A stretch of DNA of 64,000 bases from Auanema rhodensis (lineage: Eukaryota > Nematoda > Chromadorea > Rhabditida > Rhabditidae): the NCBI GenBank assembly GCA_964057225.1, contig OZ059900.1, forward strand, positions 9,744,501 to 9,808,500, given 5' to 3'. The notes under the pieces are model-generated. The model was given only the letters and a program-made list of their open reading frames with translations, did no database searches and had not been told where the DNA came from. A program made the position numbers and the translations under genes. Below, in pieces: positions 33,971 through 48,900 of this stretch; the first letter of the stretch is position 1, and the number at the start of each line of letters is the position of its first letter.

Positions 33971-36900
33971 AATTCAAACTGAATAATGACCCTAATATTA
34001 TCATTTACCATATATTTATTCTGATTTTTTGAATTGTTTTCCAGAAAGTGTCAGTTATAAAATCTAAAATTCTTGAAAATAGCCTCCTTTCTGTTTCTGA
34101 ACAAACGTTATTTCTCATGTTAACGAGAGTGTGAAAATGATTGAAGTATGTAATAATGCATTCAGATAATAGCTTCAAAAGTGTAAACGAAAACGAAAAT
34201 TTATTACAGAGGTTGTGAAAAACTGATTGTAAACCACCAAAATCTCAATAAACTTATTGTGTGTGCATCATCTTTTCGGGGTTTTTATCATCTTTCTTAC
34301 AAAAATAAGCATTGCAGCTGTTGAACATCACCACTAAATCGTTTAAAACATAAATTATCATGTAAAAGAACGTAGATAGATTGACAATAATTTCCTAAGA
34401 TGTGTTCAAAGTTTTCAAAGATTTCAGCTTCCTTTCTCTATACATTTCCGGCAAATTTAAGTTTGGTCTAAACAATGTTTTGAGGTTTGTTATACACTTT
34501 TCCAAACTTTATTAAGTTTAATTTCAAAGTTTCTACGTTTTTCTAAAGCATTTTTCTTTGCAAGATTAATTAAAATATAAATCATAAGTTTAGCAAGCGA
34601 TGATATTATTATTTCTTGCTAAAAATAAATTTTGAAATATTTTTTAAATTCAAGTCAGAATAGACTATTCAAAATAAGATTTTAAATATGTTAATTATAA
34701 TATGAACTTTATAACTACAAGCTTAATTAGTTTTATTATGCGTTTTCCAAACATTTTTTAAATAATATCTCAAAATAAAATATAAATTTATTTTTGACGA
34801 GAGGGCAGGAAGAAATTTGTCGCTTCTTTGTATAAAACTCAATGGACAGATGAACTCTATCGAGACACATGATCCCTTCTTGTCCTGTCTGCTAATCTTT
34901 CTGTGTCCCTGTTGTCTCTTGGCTTGCTGTTATCTCTCATTCTCTTTTCATTCATTTTCCTTTTTTTTATAATTATTTTTACAAAAACCGTACAGTATCA
35001 ATCAATTTGCTTTTTATAGTTTGTATTTACTTTGCACGTATTTAAGAGATAACCGGGAAATTAGCTGTGAGCTCTTTTTATTCTTCCTCAAAGCATATAT
35101 GCCATCTGGCTCCTCATAGCAACTTATTAAAAGTCTCACAATTGCTTAGGACACTGGTAATATGACACCTTGGCAGAATCATTTGCATCTGATAGTCTTC
35201 TTCTTTCGGGATTTGGTTTGAAAGCCAAACGTCTCGTTTTCCTCTTCTCTTTATCTAAGCCACCAACTCTGCAACTCTTTATTATCGTTTTCTTTGATAA
35301 TCAATCAATGTCAATATTCCTAGTTTTTTTCTTTTGAAATCAAAGAATTATCAGTTTTTGGTTTCCCAAATTGTGAATCGTGTAACTTTCTTTTCATTTG
35401 CTCAAAATATTATGTTTAGTTGCATGAATTCAAAAGAAACTTATGTATGAGTGTGCTTGTGCGCAGCAGTATATACCAGAGCGCAAATTCCAAAAGTAAG
35501 CTTCGAGCGCACTTGGCTGTACTCAACTCATTTTAATCCAGTCCTATTTTCTACTTATGCTTCTTTCTGGCATCCTTACTCTTTTATGCTCTTTGAACCT
35601 TTCTTGCTCTCATTTGGTTCGCAAAGTTTTTCTATTTCTCATCAAAACTAATCTTCCATTTCTATATAAGGCTTAATTCAAGGTTTTGCATCATCCTGTC
35701 ACAACATATGAAACAGTCTTCAATTACATTCATTGAGTTTTTCTTCTAATTTCATATACACATATGTGTATTATAGTTATGTGAATAGTTTAGTCAATTT
35801 TATGTTTTTATTTTCCAAAGCTTTATCTGATTTGCCTTGAGTTTGTAGCTGCAGATGATTTTCAAATGCAAGAGACATGGTTAAAATCTTATTTTCATCA
35901 GAATATATGGTTTTAATTATGATATACCCATTATATGATAATAATTAATTTGTTTTCGAATTCATTGTTAATTTTGTTGAAATTAGGAGGATTGCGTTAT
36001 AAATTAATTTCAATATCACAGCTTAAAAATTGTTGGAACCTTTATTAGAAACTTCAATTTCTAAACTGATTCTTCATTCTTGGTCAATAATCGATCTTAT
36101 TATCCGAGATTGACTATCATAGAGAATAAAACTTGTAGTTTGTTATAGCATTTTCAAAATTATCTAACTATTTTGTTATTTCAAAGATATTAGTTAGAAT
36201 TTGAGTTGAAAGATAAAAATCAAAATACTAAGAAGTTTATAAGTTAGTACATGATCAACTTGTTTTGATTACCGTAAACAATAAAAATAACAAAGTACAA
36301 TAATGTTTTTTTTAAATTTTTGTTGAAAAAGGAAGAAGGAAGGACTTTTGGGGGGGGGGATGTCATTACATCAGAAAATATACGAATGAAATCTACTTAT
36401 GACTGAGTTATGTAATAGAACATTGAGATAGAATGAGAGATAGAGAGAATAAGCATCTGTTTTTGCTTACCAATAGTAGCTTTCATGAATAGCTAAGAAG
36501 TATTGGTCATTCTTTATAATGAAAGCATGCGCTTATTTTCTCATACTTCGTTTGTTTTATTTTGTCAACTTTTTTGCTCGATTTCTGAATATGAAAATTA
36601 ATTCATTTAAACTTCTTTCAAAGTTTAGTTTCAGAAATCAGAATTAAGCTTTCAAAATTGAAATATTTCAAGTTTAAGTTGATGAATCAGCTAAAAATCT
36701 ATTTTTTTAGCAATATTATCACTTACTATCAGGCTTATAAAGTTGTGTAACTATTATCGATTATTATATTTTACATTTTTTCCCGCAGTTTCTGTACTAA
36801 TTCTTTGTTTGAATGCAGATACAAGGTGCAATACAGCTCATTCTTAGCAAAACACCTACAAAGCTATTTCATTTTCTGTTTCAATATCAATAACTTATGC

Positions 36901-39900
36901 TCTTTATTTGCTTTTCATATTATTTATTCTTGATGTATTGTTTTATATTTATATTCTCTTACATGTCTTCTAATTTCCGAAATCGTCCCTAGCCATCTGG
37001 CGTTGACTGTTCTATAATTATTCAGCTATAATGTTTCTGATGACTTTTGACACGCTGATCTTTTACTTTGCTACTTCTTTACGTCATCTCAGTATTCTTT
37101 CTGGCCAATCAAATCCCTATATCTCTCCATTTAATTTTCACCCAAAACCATTTCTTTCAACTTGGTACTTACCCATCGCGCTTCTCATTCTCAACATCTC
37201 TTAATCCTTATGTATGACTTTATGCTATTTGTCAATTCCATTTCATCTATATTGTTGAACAACGCTTGAAGTTCTTCAATGTTATTACATCATCATTGAA
37301 CGCAGACTTTTCCAAATTGCTATTACTCGTTTCCACCACATCTACTAAAAATCTTTAATTTTGAAGACGATTCATTTTTTCTCAATTCTATACCATTTAA
37401 TCAGTTTTTTTCAATATTTATTCACATTTTTTCTATTATCAATGCACAGCAATGTGCACAACTTTGTAAAAACATATAGAAAACGTGAAAACTAAAGGAA
37501 GGGAGTGATAACAGGTGCTTGCTCGTAGAAACTTGAACTCGAATAGCATTGGTAACCTTCTTTCACACTACCTCTGATTTGTTAAAGTGTTTTTAGTTCT
37601 ATTCAATGTTTTAATTATCAACTTTTAATTTTTCCTTAACCTTTTCTTTACAAAACTTGGAATTATTATGTATACTAGTCTGCTAATACTATGATTTGAC
37701 GCTGTTTATATGTTTTCAGACTAAAACATGGGTTTTTCGGTTCTCCCTTTCACAAACTTTAACTCTTTACCCAAATTTAATCTTAAAAATCTGGAAAATT
37801 TTTCATTCCAATTCTTTTCATTGTCCAGAGCTATAAAGATAATTGCACACAGTCGCAGTATATTTATTTAGCTATATATTGACATGTTTGTCATTAAACT
37901 TTATGAAATTTAATTTTCACTAATGATATATAGCATTACATGCTTTCTAACATCAGCTGATTGGTTGAATTTGGTTTATGTGCTGCATGTTGTTGCCATC
38001 GTACTTTGTCGTTAAAAGTTCGGCTGTCATTAGGTGAAACAAAAGGCGTAAAAAGCAATTACACGATGTTGCACGTCGGCGTGATCATCAAATTCTTATT
38101 GAATTATGTGCTAAGAGTGACTAAATACGATAGGAACCGCAGAATATACATCTTTCTTGGTTTTTTCTATGATTTTAACTTTATTTTGTTTTATTTATTT
38201 CATTCAATATATAGTTTATAATATGTATAATCAAGAATAATGAATAAGAATAAGTAAAAGATTAAAGAAAAAATGGTTAATTTCGTACAAGTTTTGCAAA
38301 TAGAAATACGTGAAACAGCTGTAATTTTTGAAAAGAACGTAAATCAATTATGAATTCGAATCAGAGAACAGGGCATAAATCTGAAAGATATTAGATGAAA
38401 GGAATGTAGAAATTGTGATCGAATAATGTGAATAGAATAGGAGTATATGATCTCTTTCAACTACACTCAGCCATATTTCAGTTTTTATTTTCTATTCAAC
38501 ATATTTCTTTTTCTTTTTTTCATACTTATTCTCTCACGTTTGCATGCTTTTTCACTCAATCGCATTGCATATTTGACTCTATTACTTGTTACCAGCTCAC
38601 AAACATAAAGCATAGCCAGCTCAGTCTATATATCAGATTGAAATCTGATTGCTTGACATGATTCGGTCCGGGTTGTGTCGTTTATTCGTCACTATGTAAT
38701 ATATGTCTGTATTGTCGTAACATGTTGCGGGCTGTCTTTGAGTTTAGCACCAATGAAGTGAAAAAAACGAAGGCGCTGTTGCCAACATATGCCTTTTCTC
38801 ATAAGTAGTCTCAGCTGATGTTTCCGTATTTTGCACTATATCAGCTTTCATCAATTGAGATTGTTTAGTTCAAAAGTATCGTGAGAGATTGTGATCTTTT
38901 AGTGTTTTTTCATAAAAATCGTACATTTACTTGTCTAATTATAATTTTGCTAATATATAATTTATGTTAAATAGAATATTTCTTAATCTGTGCTTAACGA
39001 TTGGGTTGTCAATTTGTTAAATTTTTACAAAACTGATTTGTTGCCTGAAGACGAATACATTATTTTTACTTTGCCCAGAATACCCTCATGCGTTTATACT
39101 TCAAATTCTCATTGAGTTGCTTAAACGTATAACAGTGATCGCAGTCTATCCATAGGCTATTAGAAATGTAGTTTGAGTAAGTGACTCTACTGCACCATCT
39201 CCTTCCAAGAACCCCAGATAGGAAATTGTTCCAACAAAAGTAAGCTGAATAGGGGGCTAGACTAAGCACAAGCCATCTTGTCCATTACCAATGCTTAATT
39301 GCGTTTTACCCACTTCTTCATTACGCCTTGTAGGCTTTCATCTTCAACAATTCTTTTATTTTGTAAACGTAAATTCACAAACTTTGCTCCGTCAGGCCCT
39401 GATAAACGGCTTGATAATCCTGCTTTTTTGAATATATTTTGAGATTTTCAATCTTGTACGTGTATTAGAGAAAATCATTTACTTTTGAGTTCTCACCTAA
39501 TGCATTATGATGCAATTTCATTCTGATGCAATTTCATATATGAATAATTAGTAAAATTTTTTGCAAACGTAAGAAATAAAGGCGTTTATTCAATTCACAC
39601 CTAAATGATCAATATCATGATTCTAGTTGGGTGGTCGAGTATGATGTTAAGGTCATGCAAGTCTTTCGCCTTACATAGTCTGCGCATTTAAAATTCATCT
39701 TTCATGCTAATTGATTGTTGATGTCATTTTCTGTGCATATTTAAAAACATACATATAAAGCTAGAAATAAGAAAAAAGAAATATTTTTGAGATGAATAAT
39801 CTGAAAATAAGTAACTTTCACTAAGGGCATATTGACAGTTGCTCATTGGCATCCTGACAGGTTGATGTTTAAGATATGCGAAATCATTTTTTCTTCCAAA

Positions 39901-42900
39901 AAACGGTCATTTTTTCATTATATTTCATCTGAAATTCTGCTTCCTGTTCTACTTTCTTCATTCAATCTTCAACATGCTTTCATCACACTCATAGTCCCTT
40001 TCTTCTTCTACTTCTTCTTTTTCTTCTTCTTCTTCTTCTTCTCGTTCATCGTTCTGTCTTGTCCTCTTTCTTCATCTTCTTCAATTTTACTCTTCTATAT
40101 ATCTATCATTGAACATAGATTGCCTTATTGCTTGTTGGCTAGTGTGCCAACTGTGTCCGAGCCTGATATCAGCTCACTTGATCTAGCGATTAAGAATACT
40201 TTACAACCTAACCATATATTTCATCGTTTCGCATCACGACTTTATCTAAATTCATTTGTTGTTAAACATCCAGTTTCTTTCCGCTGTCAATACTTGAAAC
40301 TTCTTCTTTCATCATTGTACAATGCGCGACGCTTTTACTCCGAATCTAAATTTCCACTGTAATATCTAAGGCGGATTTATTTCTTGTATTCTCCAACAAC
40401 CAAATTAACCATTTTCTGATTATCATGGTGAGATATACTTGCTCGATGATATCTACTTCATATTCAGATTTTTCATATTCCTAGTACATGACATGCAGTT
40501 TCCTTTACCCTAACGAATAATCTGAGATGAGTTAGGTAACCAAACTTCTCATTGGAATATGAACTGTGCTCTATCAACAAATATTCCATTAATATTTTTT
40601 TTTCGATTATCTCCCTCGGATTGCGTTACTTCTTCTCACCCCCCCCCCCACATCTCTCTCTCTTATTCTCTCTATTTTCTATTTAGATTTCTTTTGATTT
40701 ATTATTTTTTATTAACAATAGAGATTTATCTTGTAAATATACTATATAGTCATCTTGTTTATTTATTTTCTTTCATCAAAATTATAATTATAAATGGCTT
40801 ATTAACCATTCGTCTACGCTAATAGTTATAAAAAAATCCTAAAGAATCTGAATAATTTGATATTCCGTTTCCAAATACATGCTCACTTACTCTCGCTTCT
40901 CATTTTCCCATGTTTTGCCACTTTTTATATTTTTCATTGTTACTAATAACTAAATGAATGGTCATTGTTTTGTTATGTGACATGAAAAATGGGTTTCATG
41001 AGGTTGAGCTAGTTGAAGATGAGATATGACATGATGTCAATGGAATGGTGTTCACTTGAAGAATGTGAAAGCTAGAAAAAAGAGAGAAACTTCACAACAA
41101 CAAGCATTTCAGTAGATAAATATGTGCACGTAACATGCATGATCATGCTCATTTACTGGTCAACTGGGTTGCATTTTCTTCCCATTTTAGCTTTTCACAC
41201 TATCATAGTATGCAATTCTTTCAATTTCGCTCTCTCTCTCCTTTTCTCTTTTTGACACACTTGTATCTAGAATATTTATATTTTTCCGCTCTCTTATTGG
41301 GTCTCGTCTTCTTTTTTTTCATCCTTTTCAAGTTTTTTGTTACATGAAGTGGTCAGTGCTGGGATAGCAGCTGAATAGATGAGCTCGTTAACTCATAATA
41401 GACTTGCTTTTCTAACCCTCATCTTATTCCCAGCTGTGACATTTTTTTCAAATTTTTCTTTGTCTTAGCCCTATAATCATCTTTTTTCTTTTGCTTCAGT
41501 TTTGTTGATTTTAATTTTTTTGCCATTTTAGTCGTACAGTTTTCAATTTTCTAACAGTTAAATCGACACATTCTCACTATTCACCGTGTTTTTCAAAACG
41601 AATTATGGTAATTCGGGAAAAATTGAGTAGACACAAGTGTTGAAGTGAGACACGAAAATCTGAAGATAACGTTCCACAAAAGTTAATTGAAAAACTTTTC
41701 TTTAACATAGCATGATTAGGCTGTAAAACTTGCTGTATTTTCAAATTAGCAAAGAAATGAAATTCATTCGTCGTGTCCATTTGCGCTAACTCTCTCTTGT
41801 ATTTTAATTTTATTTTCCTTAAAGCGAAAATAATGGACAAAGACTGACTTAAAAGCCTTGGAGACAGACCTAGAAGTGGTTAAGATAGGCAACGAGAGAG
41901 ATGCCAACGATAATTTACAATAGAAAATACTAGATAGATGAAGAAAGACGTTGACTTAAACTAGGGAAAAAAGTAAATAGAAAGCTTACGCTTGCTTCAA
42001 TTGATAATTATCGAACAAGTAAGCATGATGCAAAAAGACTAAGTAACGAAGACCGAGGCCCAGCAGTTAATTCAATTGAGGTCCAAATAGTAGTCCCGTT
42101 GCCCATTTTTCAATTTTCCTAAGAAAATAGAGGACGATAGGAGATTTTCTCATTTCTCATACGCGCAACCCATGAGTTTAAAGTTTCCTGAGTAGTAGAA
42201 AAAAGTGTCAGAAAGCTTTTTGCGTCTCTGTTTTTTTTTGCTGCTAGGATGCGTTATGTGCTGCTGCTGCTGCTGCTGTATTCATTTGCAGCTGTACCTA
42301 CCTTCTTTGTTATTCGTAGTATCTTCTGCTGTCTTCAACAGATCATCTGTACTTCACAAATGAGTTCCTTGTTTTAATTTTTTTCCTTCTTCTAAATTGT
42401 GAAAATGAGTAAAAGAAATGTAACAAAATAGTGCTACAATGGAAAATTAAATATCATTCTATTACTATTACGAAGAGAAAAGAAAGTTTGGCCTCAAGTT
42501 TGTCTCAAGCTCTTTATCGATGCACATTATCTATTTATAGTCATGACTTTCTTTTTCATTCATTTTTTTTGTCAAAGTTAAGTAACATAGTTGATACATA
42601 CTTATGCAGCTTTCTAAATAAATTTCCGAGACGAAGATCGAAATGAAAGGTATAAATTGGATGAGAGATTGTTAGAGAAAATCGTGTATAAGCCCCATTC
42701 ACCTTCCTCCTCCCCCCCTTCTCTCTCTAACTCATAACTTTATGCATGCCTACACTTTATTATAGTAAAAATATATATAATAATAATAAATCGCTCATCT
42801 CCCCCCTTCACACACACATATACTGATAGAACAGGCAATTCTTGTTCTTTTTTCTTTGTTTTTATTCTTTTTATCTTCTGTGCGTGTTTCTTTTAAGTTG

Positions 42901-45900
42901 CCGAAAAATGTTCACACTCTCGTTAGTTATACTGAAATCTCATTCTACCAGCTGATATTTGATGTTTAACTCGTAGGAGTTGAGGCAATAGATGAAGAAG
43001 TGGCAGATATTCATGACTACTTTATTCGATTTTCTGCTCAAATGAGTGATAGTCTAATTTGCTGAATTGTAGCCTCCGTTCTTATGTAGTACACTAAGAA
43101 TTCAGTTGTTCATTTTTCCTTTTTGAAGCAAGAAAGGCAGATTGAATATATTTTTTGTTTTTATTATTATTTAACAGCATAAATTAGCATATTTTGAGCG
43201 TTTTTTATGTTATATTTCTTATATTTAAATACTTTTTGTATTAAAATAACCTTTTTTTTAATAATTTAATAGGAATTGCTCTAGCAAATGCATATATCTT
43301 AGATCATAGTTGTAAAACAAAATGAAAGTTTTCAAATTTTGCGAATTTTGAGTGAAAGCAATAAAGGGATACTTGAGAAAAAAAGAGATTTGACAGAATG
43401 AAGGTGTCTTCGAAATCTAAGTGACGTTTGAGTGAGATTTTTAAATGAGAACAGATCAAAAGGAAAGGGTAATAGTAAGGCACAGATTGGCATATGAAAT
43501 GAGGGTTAAAGCACAAGGAAATCACGTGTCTGTTTGAAATAAGACTTTCCTAATTTCTTATGTAGATAGCCGCATGTGTCGTACTTACTTGATTCAAGTA
43601 GTCTGCCACCTAGTCTGCTACTTAGAGCCGTTCAATGCGTGAGTCAATCAGTCAGGCTAAGTGTTGGCAAGCTGATTTTCTCAAGACTTTGTGTGAATAT
43701 GTGTGCATTTAAACATACATGCATTTGTAATCCTAAATCTTTTAATACAGCTATTTGGAACTTTTGTTTTAGGCCGCCTTATGCTGTCTAACCTATCCGA
43801 CACGCATTCGATAGAGTGTCGTAGCACTTGAAAAGTTGTTGTATAAACCAAATGTTTACGATGAGCAGTTGTTGTTTTATATTAGAAAGCGTGGCAGAGT
43901 TATTTACCTTTTTGGAGCATTTATTCCACCTCTCTCTCTCTCTTTCTCTCTTTCTCTCTTTTTGCATCTCCCTCTATCCGTTTTTCCTTGTTTTGCTCTC
44001 TCGGTCTTTCTTATTACTTTCTCTTTTCTCTTTATCTCATTCCTCACTTTTTCAAGTTTTCTATTTTTTAATAAAGTCTTTCTCTTTTTCTCTCTCCTTC
44101 TCTCTCTCTCTCCCTTCCTCGCCCTCTCTCATTCTCAATTTTTTCAGTTATATTAACTATTCACTGTAAATATTATAAAATATTACAAAACAAGAATAGT
44201 AAATCAGTCAATATGTGCATCGTATTGATCAAACTATAACGTTAAAAAGTTCTTCCATATATTCTTATTCTAATTATTCTTTTTGTCACTATGTGTGCTA
44301 GTGTCTGATATATATCTGATAGTAGTAGCATTGTAGTACTTCATATCTATTCAACTGTAAATCCTTGTGTTCAAAATTCGTTTAGCGAATCAAGTTACAT
44401 TATCTGCTAGTGATCATTGCTTAATGAAGTAGCCTATTCTCATATCTCATTTATATAAAAAATTACAACACATTCGAATTTTACTTTATAAAAGTTCATA
44501 ATCATAATAGTTTATTCAATTAATTTAATCGACTAATCCATAAATTATTCGATTTTTTAATTCATTTTTTTCGGCAAAAAAAACATTTTTTTGTAAAGAA
44601 TATGCAGTCAGCGATTGTATTCGAGTTATGAAAAAAGCAGTTTCACTTTATCTGATTGATTCTTATTGTAAGAATATGTCGTTTCCCCCTGTTATTTTCC
44701 ATTATAATTATTGGAAGAAACAGTATAAATAGAAGTTCATTGGTCTATCTTTCAATTACAAGTCTGAAGGAGCTCCAGTTCATGGGTAGTTCATCTGCAA
44801 AGTCTTGTATACAGCCATCTGTTTGACCTTTTATGTTCTTTTTCTCCCTCTCTCTCTCTTGTTCTTGATATATTTGAAGCTGTTCCACTTTTTCCAATGT
44901 AAATTGACAAGTAAATGTTCTTGACTTTGAGAGCGATTTCACATTTCATGCATATCCTTCTATTTATCTGTGAAAGGTCATTATATCTCTATCTCTATAC
45001 TATATATACTATATATTTAACATATAAAATCATCTCGTATCCATTTTCTTGTGAACATCTGCATGCATGTACAATGTTTCATGTAATAGATGATATTCAT
45101 CTCTTGTATATACATATATGTATCTATCTATATATATTTATACATTGTAACCTTATGCCATTATGTAAACAAAGTAGCTTCTTTCTCACTTATGCTTACG
45201 GCTTCACACTATTTCTCATACATGAGATGGCATTAACTAGCATTTTTTATTATAAGCTCTTTTTCTCAATGTACTTTCATATTACATTTTCTTTTCTTAA
45301 CAAAAAAAAACAATTTTGCATCAAGAATTTGTCATGACTTTTGCAAATTTTCTATTATTTTCGCTTGAAATATGCCACTTCAAGACTCTTTTTTTTTATC
45401 AAAAAGATACAATTCTTCTATAGTTAATTGATCTCTTTATAAGTATTTTCAAATTAAAACCCAAAAGAATACGTTGTCTTGAACCAACTTTATGTTATTC
45501 TGTATGATTCCAAGAAAATTATTTGTAATTCTTCGAAGTAATTGTGAAATTTATAAAGTTAATACTTGATCCAACTGTACTTTTATTTAAAACTTTTCCA
45601 CATTTCCTTCAAAATTCCGTAAAAAAAAGACAATTTCCATTCAATTACTACTATTTTTCCTGGAGAAGCACACAAGCACTGCTCTTTTCAAATTGTAGGA
45701 CCTCCAACATTTTCAGTTCTCAGATTCCTTTCATCTTAACTTCATATACTTTATTAAATATTTTTTTCGCCACTGTGCATGTAATGTCCTTTTTTTAAAC
45801 TTGTATGTATTATGTATAAATGTTTACTATGTATTATATATACATTTATAATCACACACACACACACACACAACTACTTTTACATTCTAATGATTTATTG

Positions 45901-48900
45901 TACAAGACTTAGTCGACATGTCCGTCTTGCATCATCCACAAATGACCACACCGATTTCTTTTTTCTTTGCCCGCTACTTCAGCCCAGTCTCTGCTTCCCA
46001 AACAGCCCTCCTCCATATTCCATATTGCCCTCCCTCCCACCCCCATATGGCTAAATATGAGCACTAAAATAATGTCTCTATTTCCCAAAAGAAAAGGATT
46101 ATTTTCTTTAATTTTTTTTTGTAAATCTACTCTCACAGTATATGATGCCAGTTTCAATGAACAGGAACATTCTTATCATGTTTTAACCAAAATTCGAAAA
46201 AGAAAAAAAAAACAAAAATAACAATAAAAACATCGTTTTTCTTCTTTTTTTCTGTCTATTTCAAGTGCTATTAGCATCATTTCATTGACCATAAATTACT
46301 ACATTGCTCAAGACAAAAACCTCTTTTTTTCAGTTTCAGAAATAGTAATTGCTTGAACGACGTCATGTGCACAGAACATCTACTATTCAAGCATTTCAGT
46401 CTGCCTCCTACTCCTTTTTGTCACTTTTAAATTCTTCATTACTTAATCTTGACGCTATTTAAATTAAAATAATTGTCTTCCACAATTATCTCTCAACATC
46501 TTCTCAGTCGTTGAGAAAGTGTATTTATTGCGCTTTGTTCTTTTCCGTCTAATCAGTATGCTCTTGAGCGAATCATGCTGTTAGTTCATCTGTGTAATGT
46601 TTCACTGACCTGTTACCTTCCAAGCTCATTACATAGCTGTGTAGTAGCACCATAAATCATACTCCATGATGCATTCAGTTTTTTTTTGTTTTTTCAATCA
46701 TTGTTTGTAATTTATATTGGCTTTGATATGACCCGTCTACGCTATTCTCGTGTTTCATGCTCATTTTCTTATTTTCCATAAAATTGAAATGCATATTTCC
46801 AGAAGCAGCACTGTTTAACACCTTCTCACATTTTTTAAATAGGAATAGTGGCTTTGAAGTTCAATTGCACAACATTTCAACGCATTGGAATACTCAAGTA
46901 AGAATGAATTTTGTTCAAAAATGAAACAACTACACAAGCCACAACCGATTTCACGCAACTCATTGCAATCCTAAATGATTTGATCTTTAATTGAATCTTC
47001 ATTTTTCTGACCTAAAGTTGTTGTTATTGCAATATTCGCGACGCTATTGAAGTGAATTGCTGTTGAATTTAAGAAGCGAACAACAATAAATAGAACAATA
47101 GGAAATACTTTTACATAATCATCTTATTCGCTGTTCATCATCGGCTTCATCTTTCAGATTTTTCATATTCTAACATTTTCTTTCTTCATTTTTCTGTCCA
47201 CAAATTTACAAGCTGTTCGGTATATTTCATTTAATTTATCTCATGCCCAGCTGGTCCTCTATTATTTCCACAAAAAATAATAATAGTAATAATAATTATA
47301 ATATTATTAGTACTAGTACAAATAATATATTTTTTTATTATTGTTTATCATTATTGTTTTTGTTTTTTTTGAATAATTTTATATAAATACTATTCAGTAA
47401 ATGCCTGGAGGTAATACAAATGATGGACAAAATGCTCTTTTTCTTATCTTTTCTTAGACCAGTCTATCCTCTTCGTTTTTTCTCTTTTATTTCCATCCCT
47501 TACTCTTTATATTTATGCACAAATGTGTATGCGGTTGTGTATGTATTTCATTAGTCGGCTACTAATTTCCTCTCAATTTACTCTACAATAATATATTTTC
47601 ATCTTTCTCCAAGATTTGGGGTTAATTTCCTTTTTGGGAGATTTTTTTCTTCCTTTACTCTTCTCATCAAGAATTGCTCACATCACAACTGCTCTAATTT
47701 TCGTCAACCTTTAGTGCAATTTCTAAATCTAAAGATAGATTATGCAGCTTTCAAGCTAGTAGTTACTTATTCTCATCAAATGTATCTCGCTAACTAAGTT
47801 GGATGATGCAATTATCTACAGTCATTTGTAGATTTAGGTTTGCTCTCTCTCTCCCCACGTATCTGTTCATGAATTCAACATAAGATGGACAGACGGCCGG
47901 ACGTATTTCGTTTTAACTCACCGCCGTTCTTTGCAGTATTTTCTCGTTATCTAACTGCTCTGTGCATCCGCATCTCTGTCATCACTTCTTCTACTCTTAA
48001 TACTATCCATCCACTCATTTGGAGCAACCTTCCGGCTTTCTTAACCTTCCTTATACTGCTACTCACTCATTATCTCTTTCTCTTTTTCTCTCTCTATCCT
48101 TCTCTCTCTACCTCTCTCTGTATTTTTCCTTCTCTCCCTTCTTTCGTTGGTCTTCGGCCTCTTCTAGTTGTTCTCAACTTCTTCGACCATCTCTCATTGT
48201 CTTGGTGGTTCTGTTCCAGCATTTCCATCACTTCATTATCTTGTTTCTCTATCTCGTTCAATCTATTTCGTATTCTATCTGTAAGCAGAGCTCCTCAAAC
48301 TCGATTTCAAACCAACAACTTTCTTTCATCATCATCATTTTACTTTGTTCATTTGAGCAAATCGTCTTACTGCCAGTTCAAGCTTTTCTTAATGTTCTTC
48401 TCATCAGAGGTTTATCCTGGAACTACATCCCTCCTATTCAAAAAAACAATAAAAGAAATGTACATGTTCAACTATTTTGATGTTTTGGATGCTTTTCACT
48501 TGACATATTGAAATTACTTGAAGAGTATAGTTCAAGCTTCAAATCTTTGGCGAATATTACTCACTTCCCAGAAGTTAGTCGGAAATTGTTCAGGCTGATT
48601 ATCAAATTCTTTAAGGAAATTTCTTATTTATTTCTGTTTCTGTCATTCATTTCGTCTATCTCCTCATCATCTAAGTTTAATTAAGTTAAGCGCAATCTGA
48701 TTCATGAGGCAGTTAACGAGTTTGCGCTGCTATACTTTGAAAACCCCAAATGATACTTTTTCTCATTTCATTTGGCTTTGTCTAGGCGAACGAGATATAC
48801 AACTCTCAGCTGAGATAGGTCAATGCACCAATAGGCCATACACACACGTGCAAACACACACACATACACATACATATACAGCTGTTTGCTGCATTTCTCG

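Noticed and set aside
43828-44169. Long Ser/Leu/Phe-rich plus-strand open frames (also 39832-40362 and 47885-48511)
   Set aside because: They follow CT-rich simple sequence, have no splice partners and show no domain or balanced composition.
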